The notes under the pieces were generated by a model. That model ran no database searches. It saw only the letters and a program-made list of their open reading frames with translations, and had not been told where the DNA came from. A DNA stretch of 22,525 nucleotides from Prevotellaceae bacterium UBA2718 (GTDB lineage Bacteria > Bacteroidota > Bacteroidia > Bacteroidales > Bacteroidaceae): positions 24,301 through 46,825 of the forward strand of contig DEKQ01000094.1 of assembly GCA_002353975.1 (NCBI GenBank), written 5' to 3'. This document shows, piece by piece, positions 16,840-22,525 of this stretch (positions within the stretch are counted from its first letter, which is position 1; each line of letters opens with the position of its first letter). A program made the translations under genes and the position numbers.

Positions 16840-16870
16840 CATGCAGATAACGACACAATAGACAACAAAT

Positions 16871-18031
16871 ATGGGAAAGAAAATCAAAATGATACTGGCA
16901 GCGGTGCTGCTCAGTAGTATGCCCTTCAGCTTGATGGCACAGGAGGAGAACGGTTTTACGCAGTTTGACGTTCGTGAAGGATTTACCGACAACGGCTTCC
17001 AATGGTTTCGCGATGCACAACTGCTCTGCGCCGGAGACAGCAAGAAGAGCAACGCTATGACCATCGGATGGGGCGGCATCGGCACCCTCTGGGGACGCAC
17101 GGCTGTGACCGTTTATGTGGCAGAGAAGCGCTATACGAAGCAGTTCCTGGACTCTTCGGACTATTTCACGGTAATGACATTCGATGTGGAGCAAAGCCGC
17201 GTACTGACTTATATGGGCAAGAACTCAGGCCGCGACGGAGACAAGGCGGCAGCACTCGGGCTCCATACCGCATACACCAAGAACGGCACCCCTTATTACA
17301 CCGAGGCCACGATGGTCATAGAGTGTCGTAAGATGTATGCTGCGCCGTTTGACAGCAAGCACTTCTGCAATGACGTTCCACGCAAGATGTACTCCAATCC
17401 CCCTGCAGGAGTGCACACCGAGTACATCGGCGAAGTGGTCGGTGCATGGACTAAGGGGCAGGTTAGCTCTACTGCTGACGGAACGGGGAAATGCGACAAC
17501 TCCACCATCAGTTCCATTATGGACCGCCGCTCCATACGCAAGTATCTTGACCGCCCTGTGGAGCACGAGAAGTTAGTGCAGATAGCCACGTGCGGCATCA
17601 ATGCCCCAAGCGGCATGAACCGTCAGCCGTGGGAGGTACGCGTTGTGGAGGACCCCTCGTTCATCACCGGACTGACAGAGATTTACAAGAAGGAAAACGC
17701 TGAGCAGGTGAAGCGTGACCCTGGTTTCAAGAATATGTTCCGCAATGCTCCGAATATCATTTGCGTGGCAACACCCAAGGGCAGCGGCGAACTGGATGCA
17801 GGAATGCTGGGCGAGAACATGATGCTGGCAGCGCAGTCAATGGGACTGGGCACTTGCTGCCTCGGCGGGCCGGTAAGGTTCCTGAAGAGCAACGAACAAT
17901 GCAAGCCTTACATAGACCGCCTCAACTTCAGTGAAGGCTATGAGCTGCTCTACATCCTCGCAGTGGGCTACCCAGACGAGAAGCCGGCAGCAAAACCACG
18001 TAACGCAGAAAAAATCCAATACATCAAATAA
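16871..18031 (+). CDS. Exported flavin reductase-nitroreductase fusion protein
   Basis: The product has 386 residues. Residues 1-23 form a Sec signal peptide (LLSSMPFSLMA then Q), without a twin-arginine motif. Residues about 30-195 resemble the FMN-binding split-barrel flavin reductases (NAMTIGWGGIGTLWGRTAVTVYV, then YFTVMTFD). After a short linker, residues about 212-386 form a nitroreductase domain: SIMDRRSIRKYLDRPV is the canonical opening with the FMN phosphate-binding arginines, APSGMNRQPWEV the second FMN motif, and GLGTCCLGG the late one. The two FMN folds in one chain could pass electrons between flavins (inference). Export through Sec would need flavin to be inserted outside the cytoplasm, which is unusual. 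It heads an operon with TSCPD and LUD genes (9 and 5 bases between genes). The substrate is unknown. Confidence 0.87.
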   Translation: MGKKIKMILAAVLLSSMPFSLMAQEENGFTQFDVREGFTDNGFQWFRDAQLLCAGDSKKSNAMTIGWGGIGTLWGRTAVTVYVAEKRYTKQFLDSSDYFTVMTFDVEQSRVLTYMGKNSGRDGDKAAALGLHTAYTKNGTPYYTEATMVIECRKMYAAPFDSKHFCNDVPRKMYSNPPAGVHTEYIGEVVGAWTKGQVSSTADGTGKCDNSTISSIMDRRSIRKYLDRPVEHEKLVQIATCGINAPSGMNRQPWEVRVVEDPSFITGLTEIYKKENAEQVKRDPGFKNMFRNAPNIICVATPKGSGELDAGMLGENMMLAAQSMGLGTCCLGGPVRFLKSNEQCKPYIDRLNFSEGYELLYILAVGYPDEKPAAKPRNAEKIQYIK

Positions 18032-18040
18032 ATATAGACA

Positions 18041-18298
18041 ATGAAGAAATACGAATATCAAACACACGGCACTTGCAGTAAGGCCATCTTTTTTGAAGTG
18101 GATGACGAGCAGCGCATTCACAATGTCAGCTTCCTGGGAGGCTGCGACGGAAACCTTCAGGGCATAGGCCGACTCGTTGAGGGTATGCCATTGAGCGAGA
18201 TAGAAAAGAGACTCAGCGGCATCAGATGCGGCATCAAGAACACCAGCTGCCCTGACCAGTTAGCCTGCGCAGTTCAACAAGTAACTAACCAGCAATAA
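18041..18298 (+). CDS. TSCPD-domain protein (TIGR03905-like)
   Basis: An 85-residue soluble protein with the eponymous motif TSCPDQLA at residues 68-75 and further cysteines at 12, 35, 63 and 76, a pattern that suggests metal or Fe-S binding. The GTCSKAI start and GGCDGNLQGIGRLVEGM segment are typical of the stand-alone TSCPD family; the same fold is found at the C-terminus of some ribonucleotide reductases. The molecular function of the stand-alone form is not established. It lies 9 bases after the fusion gene and 5 before the LUD gene, clearly in one transcript. Confidence 0.88.
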   Translation: MKKYEYQTHGTCSKAIFFEVDDEQRIHNVSFLGGCDGNLQGIGRLVEGMPLSEIEKRLSGIRCGIKNTSCPDQLACAVQQVTNQQ

Positions 18299-18303
18299 GG
18301 AAT

Positions 18304-18939
18304 ATGGATATTATAGAAAGCAGGAACCGTATGCTTGGACAGACGCTGGTGAAAAACCTTGAGCGCCGCCACTTTGAAGCATACTATTGCCCTACGTCTC
18401 AAGACGCTATCGCCCGTGTAAAGCAACTGATGCCAGCTGGCAGCAGCGTCACATGGGGCGGCTCGGAGACTATCCGCAGGATGGGATTGACAGAGGCTCT
18501 CCATGAGGCTGACTATAAAGTGCTGGACCGTGACCAGGCTGAGACACGCGAGGAGCAACTTGACATCTATCGCAAGGCATTCTCATGTGACTACTATCTC
18601 TCCAGCGCCAATGCCATAAGCGAAGACGGTGTGATAGTAAACATTGACGGCAACGGCAACCGCGTAGCTGCCATAACATGGGGGCCCACGCATGTCATCT
18701 TCGTCATTGGACTCAATAAGGTCACGAAGGATGTGGAGTCAGCATTGGCACGTGCCCGCGGAACGGCAAGTCCCATCAACGCGCAAAGGTTTGACATCGA
18801 TACTCCGTGCCGCAAAGACGGTGTGTGCCACAACTGCAAGTCGGAGGATTGCATCTGCACCTGCATCCACTTCCTGCGCCATTCCAGGCCTGCCCGCCGC
18901 CACATCGTGGTGCTGGTAGGCGAAGAACTCGGATACTAA
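18304..18939 (+). CDS. LUD-domain (LutC/YkgG-like) protein with C-terminal cysteine cluster
   Basis: The product has 211 residues with no signal peptide. The LUD (formerly DUF162) fold is shown by SSVTWGGSETIRRMGL (about residues 47-62), the central SANAISEDGVIVNIDGNGNR block and WGPTHVIFVIGLNKV. Residues 169-187 hold six cysteines (TPCRKDGVCHNCKSEDCICTC), as in LUD proteins thought to bind an Fe-S centre or metal. In LutABC systems a LUD protein takes part in lactate oxidation, but LutA and LutB are absent here, so that label should not be taken as a function. It is the last gene of the operon with the flavin fusion and TSCPD protein. A redox role is likely, but the substrate is not evident. 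Confidence 0.88.
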   Translation: MDIIESRNRMLGQTLVKNLERRHFEAYYCPTSQDAIARVKQLMPAGSSVTWGGSETIRRMGLTEALHEADYKVLDRDQAETREEQLDIYRKAFSCDYYLSSANAISEDGVIVNIDGNGNRVAAITWGPTHVIFVIGLNKVTKDVESALARARGTASPINAQRFDIDTPCRKDGVCHNCKSEDCICTCIHFLRHSRPARRHIVVLVGEELGY

Positions 18940-19015
18940 AAAGGGCATTTACACCCCCAAATCTGCTGTTTTTAGGGTAAAGTACAATAAAATCAGTAAA
19001 AAAGTTCCCAATTTA

Positions 19016-19047
19016 TTTGGTCAATTCAGATAAAGTTCGTACCTTTG
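19016..19047 (+). promoter_or_regulatory. Promoter of tRNA-Phe
   Basis: TTTG (19016-19019), 20 bases, TAccTTTG (19040-19047): a full Bacteroidota consensus promoter. It lies about 70 bases upstream of the tRNA, leaving a 5' leader to be trimmed. Confidence 0.85.
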
Positions 19048-19118
19048 CACCCGCAATCAAGGATACGGACGCTTATCAGGGGTGGTAAAGGGCAGTGTCT
19101 GTTGCCGAGGTTGCACTT

Positions 19119-19191
19119 GGTGCCATAGCTCAGTTGGTAGAGCAAAGGACTGAAAATCCTTGTGTCACTGGTTCGATTCCCGTTGGCACCA
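19119..19191 (+). tRNA. tRNA-Phe (GAA)
   Basis: The cloverleaf can be drawn in full. The acceptor stem is GGTGCCA/TGGCACC, the D arm GCTC-AGTTGGTA-GAGC, and the anticodon stem AAGGA/TCCTT with loop CTGAAAA and anticodon GAA (19152-19154). The variable loop is GTGTC and the T loop TTCGATT. The discriminator is A; CCA is not encoded (CAC follows). The T stem ACTGG/CCCGT has one T-C mismatch at its middle pair. Confidence 0.96.
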
Positions 19192-19199
19192 CACACAGA

Positions 19200-19238
19200 A
19201 AAAAATCCTCGCAAGTCATTGGCTTACGAGGATTTTTT
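19200..19238. terminator. Bidirectional intrinsic terminator between tRNA-Phe and the 306-residue CDS
   Basis: A 12-bp stem (AAAAAATCCTCG with its complement), one C-A mismatch, three more pairs and a 7-base loop, with a T-run on both strands. It serves the tRNA on plus and the convergent CDS on minus. The CDS stop codon lies in the loop. Confidence 0.88.
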
Positions 19239-20136
19239 CTATATGATTGTGTTTCAGGGCATCCTTGCCCCTTGTGAGGTACAGCAACATCCGTACCCTC
19301 TGCCCCTTGCGCAGGGAGCCGGATGCAGGTTTTCCATTCATATCTACGACTAATCTCAGCGAAGCATACCCGTCTTTGGAATACTCTCCCTCTGCCGTAG
19401 CAGGTGGAAAGCCGAGCAGTCTGTAGCCAATGTAGCCTTCCTTGCGGTTTATTTGAGTCACTTCCGCCTCCGTCAATCTGAATGTTTCTTGCCCGGCACG
19501 AGGGTCTTCCGGCCTTATCACGATGGCTGATTTGAACTTGCTTCCACGGGGAATTATGGGCGAGAACCATACGAAATCCCCTATCTGCGGCCTCTGCTGC
19601 GGCGAGATTGCAACGAAATGTCGCGAGAGATTATCGTAGATATGGTAATAATCATTGCCCGCATCATAGCTATGAACATACCCTATGATGGGCGTCGCAA
19701 TCATCGGCAGCTCCTTGACAGGCTGCAACGGGCACTCCGCAGGGTGCAGCGTGAGGTATTTTCTTACAGCCCTCTCCGCCTTGTCCTCAAGTGAAAGGTA
19801 TGTGCGCCCATCCTTGCCCACCTGCTGCTGACGGTCTTCACCGCGAAGATTGACATCATATCCCCATAAGACAAGGAAATTCAACAACTTAAAATCAGGG
19901 TATGCATCGGCCATACGCAGTGCCACACTAAGCAGGCAGGAATGCAACAGCGACGGACGCGGCAGCGGTATCTTCATGATGCAGGCCAATAGCGAGCGTG
20001 CCTCCTCTGATGACAGTTCGCCTAAATGTGCATTCAGGTAACGATAAGCATCCCAAGCAGTGTCGGCAGGATGGTCCTGACAGGCATTCAGCGATGCAAG
20101 CAACTCGTCCCAGGTGGGTATCTTTTTCTCTTTCAT
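19216..20136 (-). CDS. Uncharacterised 306-residue protein with a possible OB-fold-like middle segment
   Basis: I do not recognise the family. The protein is soluble, with no signal peptide or membrane helices. Residues 1-130 look helical (repeated Leu/Ala, e.g. SSEEARSLLACIMKIPL). Residues about 145-210 are beta-rich: IIGYVHSYDAGNDYYHIYD, then HFVAISPQQRPQIGDFVWFSPI and SKFKSAIVI. This pattern, with a GDFVWF strand and a Lys-rich strand, recalls cold-shock or S1-like OB folds, so nucleic-acid binding is possible (inference). The C-terminal part (VTQINRKEGYIGYRLLGFPPA, then LRKGQRVRMLLYLTRGKD) is again beta-rich. It starts 10 bases after yraN, so the two are co-transcribed. The last codons lie inside the terminator stem. 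Confidence 0.82.
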   Translation of the reverse strand: MKEKKIPTWDELLASLNACQDHPADTAWDAYRYLNAHLGELSSEEARSLLACIMKIPLPRPSLLHSCLLSVALRMADAYPDFKLLNFLVLWGYDVNLRGEDRQQQVGKDGRTYLSLEDKAERAVRKYLTLHPAECPLQPVKELPMIATPIIGYVHSYDAGNDYYHIYDNLSRHFVAISPQQRPQIGDFVWFSPIIPRGSKFKSAIVIRPEDPRAGQETFRLTEAEVTQINRKEGYIGYRLLGFPPATAEGEYSKDGYASLRLVVDMNGKPASGSLRKGQRVRMLLYLTRGKDALKHNHIEKILVSQ

Positions 20137-20146
20137 AGCATATTAT

Positions 20147-20590
20147 CTACCACAATCCACTACGGTTTCGGTTATGATACAAGTGTTTCTTGTAGTCCTC
20201 CTTGTTATACAGAAACTGTGAAAGCACGTCATAGGCGCCCTCTTTATGTTCTATCGTATATCCCGTCTCAGGTGTCCCGACAACTGAAATGGTGTCATAT
20301 CGCAGCGTCAGGTGCGCAAGATAGTTGCTGAACGCATAATCTTGCGCCGCCTTAACGATATTGTGTCGCTTCTCTGATGAAATGGCTTCGTCCGGCTGTC
20401 CAAATGCATCACTGCTGCGTGTCTTTACTTCCACTATCAACAGGGTCGTCATATCCTCATCAATGCACACGATATCAATCTCCCTATGATGGTTACGCCA
20501 GTTGCGGTCACGTATATACCACCCCTTAGAGATGAGATATTTCGCCGCGACATCCTCGCCCCATTGGCCTAAAGTATTGTGTGCTGCCAT
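20147..20590 (-). CDS. yraN: YraN family protein (UPF0102, putative endonuclease)
   Basis: The product has 147 residues from the ATG at 20590. A longer frame from 20626 exists, but MAAHNTLGQWGEDVAAKYL is the conserved start of the family. The PD-(D/E)XK nuclease core is present: Glu37 and Asp39 in REIDIV, and Glu54-x-Lys56 in LIVEVKTRS. The family is related to Holliday-junction resolvases by fold; its physiological role is not settled. The protein is slightly longer than the usual 115-130 residues because of a C-terminal tail. It leads a two-gene unit with the 306-residue protein. Confidence 0.92.
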   Translation of the reverse strand: MAAHNTLGQWGEDVAAKYLISKGWYIRDRNWRNHHREIDIVCIDEDMTTLLIVEVKTRSSDAFGQPDEAISSEKRHNIVKAAQDYAFSNYLAHLTLRYDTISVVGTPETGYTIEHKEGAYDVLSQFLYNKEDYKKHLYHNRNRSGLW

Positions 20591-21004
20591 AAATAAGAGT
20601 ATGCTCAGTTTCCTGTCGTAAAACAAACAATTTTAGCTTAACTTGTTGATTGATATTCAGATACGTATCAATCAAATATTGAGTAGTAACGATTTAGCAA
20701 CCAACTTTTACTCAGATTTACTCTGATATGCGTAGTGTCCTATCGGACAAAGAACAGACAGCTTCTGCCCCTTATCGGTTGCAAAATTAAGAAAAACACT
20801 TCACGTAGCCAAATGTTTTGGATTAAATTTGTTGTTAGCCTAAAAATTCGGTTGCGAAAGCGATTGTCGGTAGGCCTTCGCCATGACTCGTATTCTCTCT
20901 CTCTCTTTACAAATATTCCGGATGCTCTATCCTCGCGGTAGGCATCGGGAGTTTTTTCGTATTATGCCTTTATCATATTTCTCGCCACTCTTCCCGAATC
21001 TTAT
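20591..21004. other. Intergenic region without a convincing gene
   Basis: This region lies between the ATPase stop and the yraN start, both on minus. It contains the 10-bp inverted repeat at 20646-20675, a short hairpin TGTCC-TATC-GGACA near 20735 and a CT dinucleotide run near 20893. I see no full promoter for yraN and no strong terminator for the ATPase gene. Open frames are short and without features. Confidence 0.6.
20646..20675. repeat. Perfect 10-bp inverted repeat upstream of yraN
   Basis: TTGATTGATA and TATCAATCAA are separated by 10 bases, which include part of the palindrome GATACGTATC. It lies about 55 bases upstream of the yraN start. It may be an operator for a dimeric regulator or a weak hairpin; no T-run follows. 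Confidence 0.6.
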
Positions 21005-22324
21005 TCACATATCCTCCATACTCAACCCTTCATAGCGTATCTCATAGCCTTTGAAGGCTCCCGTTGCCCGCAGCATCACCTCTGCCTTCTGCTTCAGCGT
21101 GCCAATGTTGATATCGTCGCGTTGCCGCTTGATTTCGTAGAACGTGGCACAATTTGACAATTCATCTTCGGCAATCATGTCAATTTCGTTTTCGCCCTTA
21201 CGGTCCCACCAGCGGCCAATCCTCGTGAACTCGCCGCTCTCCATCGCCACACGGTGGAAATAACGTTCCAGCATCAGGCCACTGAAGGTTTTGTAGTCGC
21301 GCTCGATAATCTCCTGCAGCTTGCCGTAGTTCTCTATCTCGATGATATAGCCATACTTGAAGATGAAACGAAACCAGAGCGAATAGAACACGTCGCCCAG
21401 TTCATAGCGTACGTTTTTCGTACTGCTCTTTTCAAACAAGGGCTGCCGCTTGGCTATCAGTTCGTAGTCATTCTCCAGATTGGTCAGATAGCCACCCACC
21501 TCGCGCCCTATCATGTCCTCAATCTCGCTGCGGGTGTTCTTGCCTCGGGCTATGCACGACAGGATGGAGAAATAGGTTCCGTAGTCCTTGCCAAACTCCT
21601 CGATCAGGTTGTTCTTTCCTTCGTTCAGGAAGGTCGAGTTGGGGCTGACGATATGCCGGATCATGCTGTCCTTATCCAGCGCACCAGCATCTACCAGCAG
21701 GTTCACGTACTTGGCCACGCCGCCCGTAAACGTAAACAGCGCCAGCAGGTCTTCGTTGCTATAGTCAGGCTTCGCGTCTGCCATAATATCTTTCAGCACC
21801 GAGGGGCGGAAGGGCTTCAGCCGCAGCTCTGCCGTATTCCGCCCGTACAACGGTTCCTTTTTGTCCTTGAAGATTTTCTGCATCAACGAGTAGATGCTGC
21901 CACACACCACGAGGTTTATTTTCGATGTCTTCTCGTACTCGTCCCAGATATTCTGCATCTCGCTGAACACGCTTTTGCTCACCCGGAAGAAGTCCTGGAA
22001 CTCGTCGATGACCAGCGTGAAGCTCCTCGTCTCCGACAGTTTCATCAAGTAGCGAAAGATGTCGCTGAACTTGCGGCTGCTGCCAAGCGTAGGGATGTTC
22101 AACTTCTCATTCACCTCATCGACATACGCCTCGCAGAGGTCGCCCTCAGCCTTTCTGGCTACAAAGAAATAGATGAAAGGCTCATCCTTGTATGCCTCGC
22201 GTATCAGCGTCGTCTTGCCGATGCGCCTCCGCCCAGTGAGCACCGTAAACCGGGCCACCTTCCTTGCCTGTTCCCGAGTCCCCTTCAAGAAGGTAATCTC
22301 CTGTTCTCTGTCGTAGAATCTCAT
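21005..22324 (-). CDS. DUF234-type ATPase (AAA/STAND-like ATPase with PD-(D/E)XK C-terminus)
   Basis: The product has 439 residues. The N-terminal ATPase domain has Walker A GRRRIGKTT (31-39), Walker B FTLVIDEFQD (102-111) and a sensor-like VVCGS (139-143). Residues about 245-310 look like a winged helix (SEIEDMIGREVGGYLTNLE). The C-terminal DUF234 region holds a nuclease-like core, ENEIDMI (Glu380-x-Asp382) and FYEIKRQ (Glu397-x-Lys399), so all key residues are there. No signal or membrane segment is seen. This class is common in archaea and Bacteroidota, often in several copies per genome, and its biological role is unknown; DNA-related or defence roles have been suggested for parts of the superfamily. 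It stands as a single gene with its own promoter and a repeat-bearing leader. Confidence 0.9.
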   Translation of the reverse strand: MRFYDREQEITFLKGTREQARKVARFTVLTGRRRIGKTTLIREAYKDEPFIYFFVARKAEGDLCEAYVDEVNEKLNIPTLGSSRKFSDIFRYLMKLSETRSFTLVIDEFQDFFRVSKSVFSEMQNIWDEYEKTSKINLVVCGSIYSLMQKIFKDKKEPLYGRNTAELRLKPFRPSVLKDIMADAKPDYSNEDLLALFTFTGGVAKYVNLLVDAGALDKDSMIRHIVSPNSTFLNEGKNNLIEEFGKDYGTYFSILSCIARGKNTRSEIEDMIGREVGGYLTNLENDYELIAKRQPLFEKSSTKNVRYELGDVFYSLWFRFIFKYGYIIEIENYGKLQEIIERDYKTFSGLMLERYFHRVAMESGEFTRIGRWWDRKGENEIDMIAEDELSNCATFYEIKRQRDDINIGTLKQKAEVMLRATGAFKGYEIRYEGLSMEDM

Positions 22325-22339
22325 ATCTTACTTTTTATA

Positions 22340-22380
22340 CATTTCCGAAACTGTCATTTCCGAAACCGTCATTTCGGATG
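22340..22380. repeat. Three 15-bp direct repeats in the ATPase leader
   Basis: Units begin at 22340, 22355 and 22370 with CATTTCCGAAACTGT, CATTTCCGAAACCGT and CATTTCGGATG. Each contains an odd-centred palindrome, TTTCCGAAA or a near copy. They lie between the predicted transcription start and the ATG, the place for an operator or leader structure. Confidence 0.75.
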
Positions 22381-22412
22381 CGAAGATAACAACATTACCC
22401 GATTCTCGCAAA
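22381..22412 (-). promoter_or_regulatory. Promoter of the DUF234-type ATPase gene
   Basis: On the minus strand TTTG (22412-22409), exactly 20 bases, then TAtcTTCG (22388-22381). The -7 box differs from TAnnTTTG at one base. The leader would be about 50 bases. Confidence 0.7.
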
Positions 22413-22477
22413 TATTTTCAGCAAAAATCTCCAAAACAATAGAAATAACCTCTTCAGAGCAAATTCTTATAAAAAAA

Positions 22478-22509
22478 TTTGCACAAAAGAAAAAAAATAT
22501 CTACCTTTG
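22478..22509 (+). promoter_or_regulatory. Promoter reading out of the right edge
   Basis: TTTG (22478-22481), 20 bases, TAccTTTG (22502-22509), a full consensus. TACCTTTGCACCCGCAA is identical to the tRNA-Phe promoter region. The gene it serves lies beyond the window. Confidence 0.8.
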
Positions 22510-22525
22510 CACCCGCAAAACGCGA

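Noticed and set aside
18304..18939. Lactate utilisation (LutC) as function of the LUD protein
   Set aside because: LutA and LutB partners are absent and the operon context differs; only the fold is supported.
16814..18948. Minus- and plus-strand frames overlapping the fusion, TSCPD and LUD genes
   Set aside because: The overlapped genes have clear family motifs throughout, so the alternatives are shadows.
20728..20790. 20-codon frame beginning MRSVLSDKEQ
   Set aside because: Too short, and without a promoter or known relative; not distinguishable from chance.

Overview
The window looks like a chromosomal segment from a Bacteroidota gut or oral anaerobe, most likely Prevotellaceae (Prevotella or a close relative). 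The evidence is a P. gingivalis Mfa-type fimbrial operon with lipoprotein subunits, a DUF3575 barrel gene, a DUF234-type ATPase, and at least four promoters of the Bacteroidota form TTTG-N20-TAnnTTTG. The species assignment is inference.

Left part (1-14505, all on the minus strand): one long fimbrial operon. In transcription order it holds a DUF3575 outer-membrane protein (14505-13915), an Mfa1-type major fimbrillin (13785-11521), an Mfa2/FimB-type anchor (11457-10405), a second Mfa1-like subunit (10421-8628), two smaller fimbrillin-like lipoproteins (8534-7350 and 7339-6308), and a giant secreted glycine-rich repeat protein. The giant gene starts at a TTG codon at 6311, overlaps the preceding stop codon, and is still open after 2,103 codons when it leaves the left edge. 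It sits where minor or tip components are encoded in known mfa loci, so it is a candidate fimbria-associated adhesin. Upstream of the operon a C9 tract (G9 on the plus strand, 14652-14660) lies just beyond the expected -33 position of a candidate promoter, which could make expression phase variable.

Middle gap (14506-15813): no convincing gene. It holds small hairpins, three exact-period 22-bp tandem repeats plus an inverted fourth copy (15133-15217), a perfect 20-bp inverted repeat bounding a 198-bp segment (15415-15612), and a GC-rich possible gene remnant.

Right part: a patatin-like phospholipase (minus) is divergent from a three-gene plus-strand operon. That operon encodes an exported flavin-reductase/nitroreductase fusion, a small TSCPD-domain protein and a cysteine-rich LUD-domain protein, and looks like a redox unit of unknown substrate. 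A tRNA-Phe(GAA) with its own promoter follows. It converges, through a shared bidirectional terminator, on a minus-strand pair: YraN and a 306-residue protein of unknown function. Further right is a DUF234-type ATPase with three 15-bp leader repeats. At the right edge a strong plus-strand promoter points out of the window and shares a 17-bp stretch with the tRNA-Phe promoter.
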